Assembly (NCBI GenBank): GCA_041557595.1
Contig: JBFFGE010000027.1
Location: 1-32,661 of the forward strand
Reading direction: 5' to 3'
From: JAOTYV01 sp041557595
GTDB taxonomy: Bacteria > Pseudomonadota > Alphaproteobacteria > UBA8366
Length of the DNA: 32,661 nt
Shown: positions 14,375 to 24,669 of the stretch, piece by piece
Numbering within the stretch: position 1 is the stretch's first letter
Layout: every line of letters starts with the position of its first letter
Notes under the pieces: model-generated
Database searches by the model: none
The model's input: the letters and a program-made list of their open reading frames with translations, nothing else
Told to the model about the DNA's origin: nothing
Position numbers and translations under genes: made by a program

Positions 14375-14409
14375 AGAACCGGCGGGCCAAGTGCCCGCCG
14401 GTTTTTCTT
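14375..14409 (+). terminator. Rho-independent terminator of the selenoprotein gene
   Basis: AACCGGCGGGC-CAAGT-GCCCGCCGGTT followed by TTTCTTT, starting 38 bases after the stop codon. It ends well before the convergent chemoreceptor gene, for which it may also serve weakly. Confidence 0.9.
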
Positions 14410-14464
14410 TGGACTTGGGCCGGGCTCAACGCTCTCCGGACAGCGCCGGGACGCGGCGCGCCGC

Positions 14465-16909
14465 TCAGGCGCCCCGGACTTCCATCAGATAGCGCTGCAC
14501 TTCCTGCGCAAGCGTTTCCGATTGATGGGACAGGGCCGAGGCCGCGTCCAGTACTTGATGGGCGGCTGCGCCGGTTTCGGCGGCGGCGGCGGTGACGTTG
14601 TTGATGTTTTGGCTGACGTCCTGCGCACCCAATGACGCTTGGTGAACGTTTACCGCAATTTCCTGCGTGGCGGCGCCCTGTTCGGTGACCGCATTGGCGA
14701 TCGTGGCGGTAATTTCGTGGATTTCGCCAATGGTCTCGCCGATACTTTGTATCGCCACGACCGCGTCGCCGGTTGCATCCTGAATTCCGCTGATCTGTTC
14801 GGCTATTTCGCCGGTTGCCTGGGCTGTCTGATTGGCGAGGTTTTTTACCTCCGCCGCCACCACGGCGAAGCCCTTGCCCGCTTCGCCGGCGCGCGCGGCC
14901 TCGATCGTGGCGTTGAGCGCGAGGAGATTGGTTCGTTCCGCGACGTCGCTGATCAAATTCACGATCTCACCGATCCGCTGCGCCGCGTCCGCGAGGCTGC
15001 GCACCGTCCCGTTGGTGCGTTTGGCTTCTTCGTTCGCCTTGATCGCGATCGCCGAGGATTGGTTTACCTGCCGGCCGATTTCGGCGACGGATACCGCGAG
15101 TTGTTCGGTCGCCGAGGCGACGCTATGGACGTTCGTCGCGGCCTCGTCGACCGCCGCGGCGACCGCGGTGGCCCGGTCGTTGGTGGCGTCTACCGAATGC
15201 GACATGGCCTTCGCGGTGGCCTCCATCTGGGTCGCCGAGGCGGAAACGGTTTGGACCACCTTCATCACGCTGTCTTCGAAGGTGTTCGCCAGATTCACCC
15301 TTTCGGTAATGACGTACCAGGTCATCATCGGGCCGATATAGGTCCCGGCCCGATCGCGGATCGCCGAGATTTTCACGGCGAGGTGTTCGTCGCCGATTTT
15401 CAGCAACGTGTTATGCGGCAGATTGTTCGGGTCCGACAGGATGCGGCGCGGATGGGTCGGGTCCTCGTGAAAGATGTCGATCGAATGGCCAACGACGTCT
15501 TCGACGCCCGGCGGGAGCAAGTCCTTGAATTTGGTGAGTGTTTCGCGGATCGCCTTGTTGGTGTAGTCGATCACGAAGTCGTCCGCGCCGCAGGTCATGA
15601 CGCTGATGGGCATTTCCTCGACCATTTGGCCGAGTTTGAATGCGGTCGCCGTTTCGTCCCGCAGCACCAGGGCGGCGCGGCTCATGACGCCGATTTCGTC
15701 GCGTCGTCCGATATCGGGAAAGTCGATGCCGGCATCCTGGTTGGCGAGGCGGGTGAGCACATCCGCCATCCGCCGGATCGGTCCGCTGATGCCGCGGCTT
15801 ACCGCAAATCCAAGGGCGCCGGTGACGAGCAGGATTGCCGTGCCGACCAAGGCGAGAACCATGGCCATCGAGTTCGATGCCGCCAGAATTTCGCTCATCG
15901 CCTTTTCCGAGATGACGGCGAAAGTCGTCCCTTGAAAGGATATCGGACGATAGGCGGAGGCGACCGCGTCATTCCGATAGCTGGTGAGTTCGACGACGCC
16001 GGAATTTCCCTTGAGCCCGCGGCGCACGGACTCCGAGTCGACGCGCTGGCTCAGCGCGGTCTGCGCGCCGTTTCGGTGGGGATCGCTGCGCATGATCATG
16101 TCCGGGCCGACAAGATAGCTTTGGCCGGTTTTTCCCATGCCCGCGGGGTTATTCAGGATTTCGTTGATCGCCGTGACCGAATTTCGAAATACCAATACGC
16201 CTTCCAGGCGGTCTCGAGCATCCAGAATAGGCGTGGCGACGAAATTGACGACGGCGTCGGCGGGGCCGTATTTGGCCAGGTCGAGGAATGTCGCGTGACC
16301 GCGCCGCGGTGCGTCGCGCGCCGCGCGGAATGCTCTCGCGAGCGCACTGTCCCGCCAGCGGCCGGTGAGCAGATTGGTCGCGAAATCGCGTTCCTTGTAG
16401 ACCGTGTAGATCAGGTTGCCATGGGGGTCGAACAGGTAGATGTCATAAATATCCCTGCTGCTGGCAAACTTGTAGAGGCTCCGGTGATGCTTCCGATGCG
16501 CCGCGCTATAGAGCGAGCCATCCTCGGCCGCTTCGAGTTCCTGCCGGTCGCCCGCCGGATAGGGATTCTTGCTGACATAGAGAGATTGCAAATCGGATGA
16601 GGGTTTTTCGAGCTCGGCCCAGCCGATCTTGAAGTCTTCCAATGCCTGGCGGACTTGCGGGTCGGCGCCCGCCGTCTTGATATCGGTGGCGATCCGCAGG
16701 AAATAGGACTCCAAGGCGATTTTGCGCGCTTGATTGATCGCCGAGAGCGACTGCTTCGCGGTTTCGGCGATACTGCTGGACGCATAGAATTGGGCAATCA
16801 ACCCGGTGGACAGGATGGCGACGCCAGTCAGCACCACGATGATGGCCGGAATTTTCAGAGCGATGGTGAGCCGTCCCGGCGATGGAACGACAAGTCTGGG
16901 CTTCAACAT
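14465..16909 (-). CDS. Methyl-accepting chemotaxis protein
   Basis: An 814-residue chemoreceptor that senses a ligand and controls CheA activity. Order of parts: transmembrane segment 1 (about 18-40); a large periplasmic dCache-like sensor (60-335, with DIYDIYLFDPHGNLIYTV and KTGQSYLVGPDMIMRSDP); transmembrane segment 2 (347-370); HAMP (370-425); a PAS-like domain (about 430-550, GQMVEEMPISVMTCGADDFVIDYTN); and the signalling coiled coil (560-814) with the conserved tip AERTNLLALNATIEAARAGEAGKGFAVVAAEVKNLA near 657-692. It lacks the C-terminal NWETF-type CheR tether. The extra PAS domain suggests a second cytoplasmic input. It is transcribed alone from a clear promoter; no other che gene is nearby. 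Confidence 0.95.
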   Translation of the reverse strand: MLKPRLVVPSPGRLTIALKIPAIIVVLTGVAILSTGLIAQFYASSSIAETAKQSLSAINQARKIALESYFLRIATDIKTAGADPQVRQALEDFKIGWAELEKPSSDLQSLYVSKNPYPAGDRQELEAAEDGSLYSAAHRKHHRSLYKFASSRDIYDIYLFDPHGNLIYTVYKERDFATNLLTGRWRDSALARAFRAARDAPRRGHATFLDLAKYGPADAVVNFVATPILDARDRLEGVLVFRNSVTAINEILNNPAGMGKTGQSYLVGPDMIMRSDPHRNGAQTALSQRVDSESVRRGLKGNSGVVELTSYRNDAVASAYRPISFQGTTFAVISEKAMSEILAASNSMAMVLALVGTAILLVTGALGFAVSRGISGPIRRMADVLTRLANQDAGIDFPDIGRRDEIGVMSRAALVLRDETATAFKLGQMVEEMPISVMTCGADDFVIDYTNKAIRETLTKFKDLLPPGVEDVVGHSIDIFHEDPTHPRRILSDPNNLPHNTLLKIGDEHLAVKISAIRDRAGTYIGPMMTWYVITERVNLANTFEDSVMKVVQTVSASATQMEATAKAMSHSVDATNDRATAVAAAVDEAATNVHSVASATEQLAVSVAEIGRQVNQSSAIAIKANEEAKRTNGTVRSLADAAQRIGEIVNLISDVAERTNLLALNATIEAARAGEAGKGFAVVAAEVKNLANQTAQATGEIAEQISGIQDATGDAVVAIQSIGETIGEIHEITATIANAVTEQGAATQEIAVNVHQASLGAQDVSQNINNVTAAAAETGAAAHQVLDAASALSHQSETLAQEVQRYLMEVRGA

Positions 16910-16937
16910 TCTGTTTGGGCGCCGATGTCGTAAAGTT

Positions 16938-16966
16938 GTAGAAGAGAGTTAACAGAAATCTGTCAA
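16938..16966 (-). promoter_or_regulatory. Promoter of the chemoreceptor gene
   Basis: On the minus strand TTGACA (16961-16966) is a perfect -35 box; TTCTAC (16938-16943) lies 17 bases further as a weak -10 box. The start codon is 29 bases downstream. No sigma-28 pattern is apparent. Confidence 0.5.
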
Positions 16967-17057
16967 TAGAAAGTAAAGCCCTATGGATCAACCATGGGGC
17001 GTGTTTTCTGCTTCTTCGAGTGTGTTATTGATAAACGGCAAACGTTTAACGGGATTT

Positions 17058-18269
17058 TCAGCGTTGCGGAATAACGCCCGCTCGTTCGTGGGCGCGGCGG
17101 ACCGCAACGAAAAACAACGCCCCGATGCACAGACTGCCGATCTGCAGGTGCGTGACCTCGGCGACCCCGACCGTGACCAGCGGCATCAACCAGGCGAGCG
17201 CAAGGATTTCCCGTTCCGCCGGTAGCCAACCCCGCACATAGCCATCCATCGCCAGCAATGCGATGGGAATGGCCAGCAGTGCGAGATCGTAGTTGAAGAC
17301 ATAGGGGGTTGCCAGAAGGCTGCCGGCGACCAGCACCGCCGCCCGGAGCGGCAATGACGGGCGGCGCCACCAAACCAAGCCGACGGCGGCCGCAACCGCG
17401 ACCGACAGGACGATCTGCGCGCCGTAGGCGGGGCCGACGCCAACGCCGGCCAGCCGCAGCGTCGCGTACAAGCTTTGAAATTTTGTCCAGCTGATCAATT
17501 GGTTATCGAGTACGCCGCGAACCACGGGAAGGTTTTCGAAAAAGGCAATCCACACTTCCGTCCCGAGAGCGACGGCGCTCAGCAGCGCGAGGCCGACGGT
17601 CGTGGCGGCGGCGGCCGCAAAGGCGATCCAATGACGGCCGCAAACCAATGCCAGGGGAATCAGCAGGCCAAGATGGGGCTTGTAGCTCAGCAGGCCGATC
17701 AAAATGCCCGCCAGGACCGGTTTGCGCTCCAGGTTCATCAGCGCGCCGCCGAATAAAAAGGCGGTCAAAAAGGCGTTCTGGCCCTGCATCAGGTTGACGA
17801 AACTGGCGGGAAAGGCGAGCAGCAGCACCATCGTCTGCGGTTGCGGCGCCATTTTCCGAATGACCGAGGCATAGGCGAGAAACGTTCCCGCGCCCCAAAT
17901 CAAGTAGGCCCAGAGATACGGAATGGCCGCCAGGGGCAGAATCATGAGCAGAAATGTCGGCGGATAGTGCCAGAGATAGAGATTTTGAGTGCCCGGCACG
18001 GCGAGGGTCTGGGCGGCGGCCATCTTTGCGGCGTCGAAGACGTCGGCGGGATTGCCGTCTGTCGCCAGGGTCGCGCCGCTCCAAAAGGTAATGAAATCAT
18101 AGCCGAGCGGCTTATCGCTCGGGTCGAGCATATTGCTGGACTGGCTGACCCATAGCAGGGCGGCGAGGACGTAAACGGCCAGGAATATAATCGGATAGAC
18201 GGACAACCGCTGCGCGTTGAGAAAATGGCCGCCAATCGCCTTGGCGTCCGGGGTATGCTGTGCCGTCAT
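17058..18269 (-). CDS. DUF2029 (GT87-like) multi-pass membrane protein
   Basis: A 403-residue integral membrane protein with about nine to ten hydrophobic segments, of the DUF2029/GT87 family. Members are polyprenol-phosphate-sugar-dependent mannosyl or arabinosyl transferases of the GT-C fold where characterised. Family marks seen here: an early acidic periplasmic loop (GYDFITFWSGATLATDGNPADVFD), the YLWHYPPTFLLMILPL motif, LMQGQNAFLTAFLFGGAL, and SYKPHLGLLIPLAL. ATG 18269 is chosen because the first membrane segment follows shortly after; an open extension upstream is antisense to the next gene and unsupported. The start codon overlaps the start codon of the divergent DUF1194 gene. Confidence 0.88.
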   Translation of the reverse strand: MTAQHTPDAKAIGGHFLNAQRLSVYPIIFLAVYVLAALLWVSQSSNMLDPSDKPLGYDFITFWSGATLATDGNPADVFDAAKMAAAQTLAVPGTQNLYLWHYPPTFLLMILPLAAIPYLWAYLIWGAGTFLAYASVIRKMAPQPQTMVLLLAFPASFVNLMQGQNAFLTAFLFGGALMNLERKPVLAGILIGLLSYKPHLGLLIPLALVCGRHWIAFAAAAATTVGLALLSAVALGTEVWIAFFENLPVVRGVLDNQLISWTKFQSLYATLRLAGVGVGPAYGAQIVLSVAVAAAVGLVWWRRPSLPLRAAVLVAGSLLATPYVFNYDLALLAIPIALLAMDGYVRGWLPAEREILALAWLMPLVTVGVAEVTHLQIGSLCIGALFFVAVRRAHERAGVIPQR

Positions 18270-19176
18270 GTGCTCTTTCTCAGACTTTCGGGGTCGCCCG
18301 ATATCACGAATTCCGACCGTAATCGCCAATGCTTTTGAAATAGTAAAGGCTGGCCGCTCCGCGGCGTATTTCGCCTCGCTGTGGGCGATTTCGCTAACCG
18401 TGGGCGGCGGGATGCCGGCGCTGGCGGCGGAGCCGGTCGATTTGGCGCTGCTGGTTGCAGTGGACGTCTCCGACAGTATCGATCGCCGGGAAGCGCGACT
18501 GCAGCGGGACGGATATATCGCAGCACTGAACGATCCGGCGGTACTCCGGGCCATTCGCTCCGGCGGGCGGCAACGCATCGCGCTGAGCTATGCGGAATGG
18601 GCCGGATTCGGCCACTACGACGTGGTGGTCGACTGGCGCGTCATCGGCAGCGCCGCGCAGGCGAGGGAATTTGCGGCGGCGTTGCAGCGCGCGCCGATAG
18701 GATCCCGGCGGCGTACGTCGATCAGCGAAGCGATCCTGAAGTCGCTGGCCCATTTTGCGAGAAATCCGCATCCCGCCGTGCGCCGGATCATCGATATCTC
18801 CGGCGACGGGCCGAACAATCAGGGGCCGCTGGTGACGATCGCGCGGGACCAGGCGGTCGCGGCGGGTATAACGGTGAACGGTCTGCCGATCCGGCCGAAC
18901 CCGTCGGAGACCGAGACCCATGGCGCCATTCTCGATATCGATCTGTATTACCAGGATTGCGTGGTGGGCGGCCCCGGCGCCTTTGTCGTGCTGGCGAAGG
19001 GATTCGACGATTTCGCCAATGCGGTGCGCCGCAAGTTCATCCTGGAGATCGCCGGCGAAATCCCCGATCGCCGGCGCGGTTTGGCGCAAATTCGCAAAGC
19101 GGCCGCTGTTGAGCGCCCCGCCTGCAATATCGGGGAATGGCTGTGGTTCAGTACCCCGGCGACGCCGCGGCGGTAG
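18268..19176 (+). CDS. DUF1194 family protein (VWA-like, secreted)
   Basis: A 302-residue exported protein with a von Willebrand A-type fold, family DUF1194, known mainly from alphaproteobacteria and not functionally defined. The MIDAS signature DVSDS (66-70) follows the predicted mature N-terminus (cleavage near PALAA at 50-54). Other family marks are QRIALSYAEW, VDWRVIGSAAQAREFAAAL, RRIIDISGDGPNNQG and GAILDIDLYYQDCVVGGPGAFV. The only standard start before the signal peptide is ATG 18268, which gives a long n-region of about 28 residues and has no clear ribosome binding site. It is divergent from the DUF2029 gene and convergent with the oxidoreductase gene 17 bases downstream. Confidence 0.88.
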   Translation: MCSFSDFRGRPISRIPTVIANAFEIVKAGRSAAYFASLWAISLTVGGGMPALAAEPVDLALLVAVDVSDSIDRREARLQRDGYIAALNDPAVLRAIRSGGRQRIALSYAEWAGFGHYDVVVDWRVIGSAAQAREFAAALQRAPIGSRRRTSISEAILKSLAHFARNPHPAVRRIIDISGDGPNNQGPLVTIARDQAVAAGITVNGLPIRPNPSETETHGAILDIDLYYQDCVVGGPGAFVVLAKGFDDFANAVRRKFILEIAGEIPDRRRGLAQIRKAAAVERPACNIGEWLWFSTPATPRR

Positions 19177-19193
19177 CCGGTCGGGTCGCGGCG

Positions 19194-20177
19194 TCAGCCG
19201 ATATCCAACACCACATTGCCGATGACCGAGCCGTTTTCCACCGCCTCATGAGCGGCCGCGATTTCGCCGAGCGGAAACCGCCGGGCGACCGTGTGTTTCA
19301 GCCGTCCTGATGAAAGCAGCGAGGTGACGTCCGCGATGGCGGCGGCGATCTGATCATGTCCCAGGGCGTAGATCAGAATAAACCGCATTGTCACGTTCTT
19401 GTTGCGAAGGTCGCGCACCGGGAGCGTGGCCGCGGGCGCCCTCGCGCCGTAGCTGGCAATCGTGCCGAACGGTGCGATCAAATGCGGTAACACCCGCGCA
19501 TTGACCGTGGTGTCGACATCGATGATGCGGTCCGCGCCGCGGCCGCCGGTAATGTCCATGAGCCGGAGCACGACGTCATCGGTACGGTAGTTGATCGTGT
19601 GATCGGCGCCGGCATCGCGGGCATGCCTCGCTTTTTCGTCCGTACTGACGGTGGCGACAACGGTCGCCCCCTTCAGCTTGGCAATCTGCACCGCGTAGTG
19701 ACCGACGGCGCCCGCGCCGCCGCACACCAGCACGGTCCGGCCGGCAACGGGATCATCGCCGGCGACAGCGTGATGGGCGGTAAGGACCGGGATGCCGAGG
19801 CAGGCGCCGGCGGCGAAGTCCGTCTGGCCGGGCAAATTTACGGCCAGTTGTTCCGGCAGGACGACATACTCGGCCGCGGTGCCGAAGGGGCGTTGATACT
19901 GCGCGCTGTGAACCCAGACCCGCCGGCCGAGCCGGTCGCCGGGAACGCCGTCACCCAGCATGTCGATGACCCCGGCGCCGTCGCTGTGGGGTATGACGCG
20001 CGGATACCCATTGTTGCGGCCGGTCGCGCCGCTGCGCGATTTGGCGTCGGACGGATTGACGCCCGACGTCTGCAGGCGGACCCGAACGTCGCCGGGGCCC
20101 GGTTCGGGCGCCGGCATTTCCCCGATGGTGAAGACATTGCGCGCCGGACCGGTGACCGAATACCAGGCGGCGCGCAT
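19194..20177 (-). CDS. Zinc-type alcohol dehydrogenase-like/NADPH:quinone oxidoreductase
   Basis: A 327-residue medium-chain dehydrogenase/reductase of the quinone oxidoreductase group. The GroES-like N-terminal domain contains SGVNPSDAKSRSG and PHSDGAGVI; the catalytic-zinc cysteine of classical alcohol dehydrogenases is absent, as expected for the quinone reductase type. The Rossmann motif is VCGGAGAVGHYAVQIAKLKGATVVATV (about 148-174), which favours NADPH by the absence of an acid after the second strand. ATG 20177 is used; an upstream TTG would add only four residues. It lies 27 bases after the FadB-like gene on the same strand and probably shares its transcript. Its substrate could be an enone or quinone. 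Confidence 0.9.
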   Translation of the reverse strand: MRAAWYSVTGPARNVFTIGEMPAPEPGPGDVRVRLQTSGVNPSDAKSRSGATGRNNGYPRVIPHSDGAGVIDMLGDGVPGDRLGRRVWVHSAQYQRPFGTAAEYVVLPEQLAVNLPGQTDFAAGACLGIPVLTAHHAVAGDDPVAGRTVLVCGGAGAVGHYAVQIAKLKGATVVATVSTDEKARHARDAGADHTINYRTDDVVLRLMDITGGRGADRIIDVDTTVNARVLPHLIAPFGTIASYGARAPAATLPVRDLRNKNVTMRFILIYALGHDQIAAAIADVTSLLSSGRLKHTVARRFPLGEIAAAHEAVENGSVIGNVVLDIG

Positions 20178-20204
20178 TGTCGAACTCAAAACGGTTGCGC
20201 CGTT

Positions 20205-22301
<2,097 letters not shown>

Positions 22302-22451
22302 ATGCGTTCCCTCACCCTTCGAATAGGCATGCGCTCAAAAATGATGATGCCGGTTTGGCCGGCGTTGGCGTGCCGATGCCCGACCACCCTCGGACCGATC
22401 GTTGTTATACCACCACCTGTCCGGTCCGTCCGCCAGTGCGAAAATACAAAT

Positions 22452-23078
22452 CTATGGCTTGGCGATGCTCGCCTGGAACGGCAGATCGTTCCGGTAGCGC
22501 GCTCTGAAATCATCGATAGCGCCCTGGAATTCCTCGGTGCGGCCGACATCGTCGAGCCCCTTTATCAGGCAGCGCTTGGTCACCGGTGTTATGTCGAATT
22601 TGTGCTGCGTCCCGTCGGGCGCCGTGACGGTCTGCGATTCCAGGTCGACGGTGATGGTCGCTTCCAGATTGCCGCGCAATTGACGGCGCAGCGCGATGCA
22701 GGTCTCGTTCGGCAAGGTGACGGGCAGGACGCCGTTCTTCAGGCAGTTGTTGCGATGAATATCGCCAAAGCTGGAGGCGATGACGCAGCGAACGCCAAAT
22801 GCCATCAACGCGTAGACCGCCGTCTCGCGCGAAGAGCCGCCGCCCCAATTCCGGTCGGCGACGATGATTTCCGCATTCCGGTAGGGTTCCTGATTCAGGA
22901 TGAAATCGGGTTTTTCGGATCCGTCGGGGTTGAAGCGCTGATCGTGGAACAGAATTCTCGGGTAGTCCGGATCGCCGATCGGCATCTTATTGAATCGTGT
23001 CGGACAGAGCTGATTTGTATCGACATTGGGCTCGTCGATCGGCACCGCGACGGCGGTCAGTTTGGTGAAGGCCTCCAT
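22452..23078 (-). CDS. 3-isopropylmalate dehydratase small subunit family (LeuD-like)
   Basis: A 208-residue small (swivel) subunit that completes the active site of an aconitase-type hydro-lyase. The GSSRE motif (81-85), which provides the catalytic serine and substrate-binding arginine, is present. The surrounding sequence departs from biosynthetic LeuD: NWGGGSSRETAVYAL replaces the usual NFGCGSSREHAPWAL, and HRNNCLKNGVLPV is kept. It starts two bases after the large-subunit stop, so the two are translated together. The divergence suggests a paralogue acting on another 2-alkylmalate-like acid, but leucine biosynthesis cannot be excluded; no leuA or leuB is in the window. Confidence 0.85.
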   Translation of the reverse strand: MEAFTKLTAVAVPIDEPNVDTNQLCPTRFNKMPIGDPDYPRILFHDQRFNPDGSEKPDFILNQEPYRNAEIIVADRNWGGGSSRETAVYALMAFGVRCVIASSFGDIHRNNCLKNGVLPVTLPNETCIALRRQLRGNLEATITVDLESQTVTAPDGTQHKFDITPVTKRCLIKGLDDVGRTEEFQGAIDDFRARYRNDLPFQASIAKP

Positions 23079-23080
23079 TT

Positions 23081-24493
23081 TCAATTTCCCTTCGCCAGGC
23101 TGCGGACATCGGTAAGCTTGCCGGTAATCGCCGCGGCCGCGGCCATCGCCGGGCTGACCAGATGGGTGCGGCTGCCGAGACCCTGTCGGCCCTTGAAATT
23201 GCGGTTCGAGGTGGAGGCGCAGCGAACGCCCGGCTGCAGGATGTCGCCGTTGATTGCGGTGCAGAGCGAGCAGCCCGGATCCCGCCATTCGAAGCCGGCG
23301 CCCGAGAAAATCCTGTCGAGCCCCTCGGCTTCCGCCTGGCGCTTGACCGCGGCGGATCCGGGGACGATCCAGGCCGGAACCTTGGCCTGGCCGAGCCGGG
23401 CGACTTCCGCGGCGGCGCGCAGATCTTCGATCCGCCCGTTGGTGCACGACCCGATGAAGACACGGTCTATCGCGATCGTATCGAGCGGCGTGCCGGGTTT
23501 GATGTCCATGTAGTCGAGCGCGGCGGCGATTTCGCTCTTGTCCGCCTCGGTGCCGGCATCTTCCGGCGCCGGCGTCCGTCCGGTGATCGGCAGCGTATGT
23601 TCGGGATTGGTGCCCCAGGTGACCATCGGCGCCAGATCGGACGCATTCAACGAAACCTCGGTGTCGAAGGCGGCATCGTCGTCGGTCGGCAGCGTGCGCC
23701 AATAGGCGACCGCCTGATCCCAGTCCGCGCCGGCCGGGGCGTAGGGACGGCCATGCACATAGTCCAGCACCTTGTCGTCCGGCGCCATCATGCCGGCGCG
23801 GCCGCCCGCCTCGATGGACATGTTGCAGACGGTCATGCGCTGTTCGATGGTCATCGCATCGACCGCCGAACCCGCGTATTCGATGACGTGGCCGGCGGCG
23901 CCGCCATGGCCGATCTTGGCGATAATGGCGAGGATGAGGTCTTTCGACGCGACGCCGAAGGGCAGCGTGCCGTCGATCGCGATCCGCATGGCTTTCGGCT
24001 TCCGCTGCCACAGCGTCTGGGTCACGACCACATGATAGACTTCCGACGACCCGGCGCCGAAGGACAGGTTGCCGAGGGCGCCATGGGTCGCCGTATGGGA
24101 GTCCGCGCCGATCAACAGGATGCCGGGAATGGTGATTCCTTGCTCCGGCCCGACGACATGCAGAATGCCCTGGTCGGGGTCGTCGATGTCGAAATGGCGA
24201 ATGCCGTGCTTTTTGGTGTTTTTCGTCAGCAGTTCGATCATGCCGCGGATTTTGGGATCGGCGATCGCGCCGAGGCCATTGTCGCGTCCCGTCGTCTGGG
24301 CGTAATGGTCCGAAAAGGCGAAGACCTTGTCCGGCTCGACCGGCGAGCGGTTTTCTTCGTCCATCTGGTCGAAGGTATGGCGCGACCCCTCGTGTATCAG
24401 GCAGCGGTCGACATAGAGCAGCGCCTCGTCTTCTTCCTCGGTGATGACGTGCTGCCGCCAGATTTTTTCGAACATCGTTTGTGCCGACGTCAT
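23081..24493 (-). CDS. 3-isopropylmalate dehydratase large subunit family (LeuC-like)
   Basis: The 470-residue iron-sulfur subunit of an aconitase-superfamily hydro-lyase. The [4Fe-4S] ligands are C350 (IGSCTNGR), C408 and C411 (PGCSLC). DSHTATHGALG at 131-141 and IGPEQG-like VVGPEQGITIPG are family motifs. Several segments differ from standard LeuC, for example AFSDHYAQTTGRDNGLGAIADPKIRGMIELLTKNTKKHGIRHF in the N-terminal domain and CTAINGD after the last cysteine. ATG 24493 is selected because AGGAGA lies a few bases upstream. It is the first gene of a two-gene operon with the LeuD-like subunit. The name LeuC is a family label; the true substrate may be a different branched dicarboxylate. 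Confidence 0.87.
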   Translation of the reverse strand: MTSAQTMFEKIWRQHVITEEEDEALLYVDRCLIHEGSRHTFDQMDEENRSPVEPDKVFAFSDHYAQTTGRDNGLGAIADPKIRGMIELLTKNTKKHGIRHFDIDDPDQGILHVVGPEQGITIPGILLIGADSHTATHGALGNLSFGAGSSEVYHVVVTQTLWQRKPKAMRIAIDGTLPFGVASKDLILAIIAKIGHGGAAGHVIEYAGSAVDAMTIEQRMTVCNMSIEAGGRAGMMAPDDKVLDYVHGRPYAPAGADWDQAVAYWRTLPTDDDAAFDTEVSLNASDLAPMVTWGTNPEHTLPITGRTPAPEDAGTEADKSEIAAALDYMDIKPGTPLDTIAIDRVFIGSCTNGRIEDLRAAAEVARLGQAKVPAWIVPGSAAVKRQAEAEGLDRIFSGAGFEWRDPGCSLCTAINGDILQPGVRCASTSNRNFKGRQGLGSRTHLVSPAMAAAAAITGKLTDVRSLAKGN

Positions 24494-24576
24494 CGGGGGA
24501 TCTCCTAGTAACCAGGGCCGAAACAATAGTCTCGGCCTCGCATCAGGTCGAGTCCGGCGCGACGCTAAGGATTAAC

Positions 24577-24604
24577 TTGTTTACAAGAAAAGTCGGTCTA
24601 TATT
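24577..24604 (+). promoter_or_regulatory. Promoter of typA
   Basis: TTGTTT (24577-24582) and TATATT (24599-24604) with a 16-base spacer. The -35 region lies inside an inverted repeat CTTGT-TT-ACAAG (24576-24587), which could be a regulator site. Confidence 0.5.
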
Positions 24605-24669
24605 CTCGCCGGGCGCGGCGGAGGTCTCTGGCCGCGTTTCCTTTATTCATTTTTTGTTGGGAATTCTCA

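Noticed and set aside
14639..16600. 653-residue open frame on the plus strand
   Set aside because: Antisense shadow of the chemoreceptor gene with no recognisable domain.
17032..17048. TAAACG-GCAAA-CGTTTA hairpin after the DUF2029 gene
   Set aside because: Short stem, no T-tract in the direction of transcription; could be chance.
22349..22363. GCCGG-TTTGG-CCGGC hairpin between the FadB-like and LeuD-like genes
   Set aside because: A short GC stem of the kind expected by chance in GC-rich DNA, with no terminator features.
23162..24508. 448-residue open frame on the plus strand
   Set aside because: Antisense to the LeuC-like gene; composition is dominated by Arg, Gly and Asp with no family pattern.
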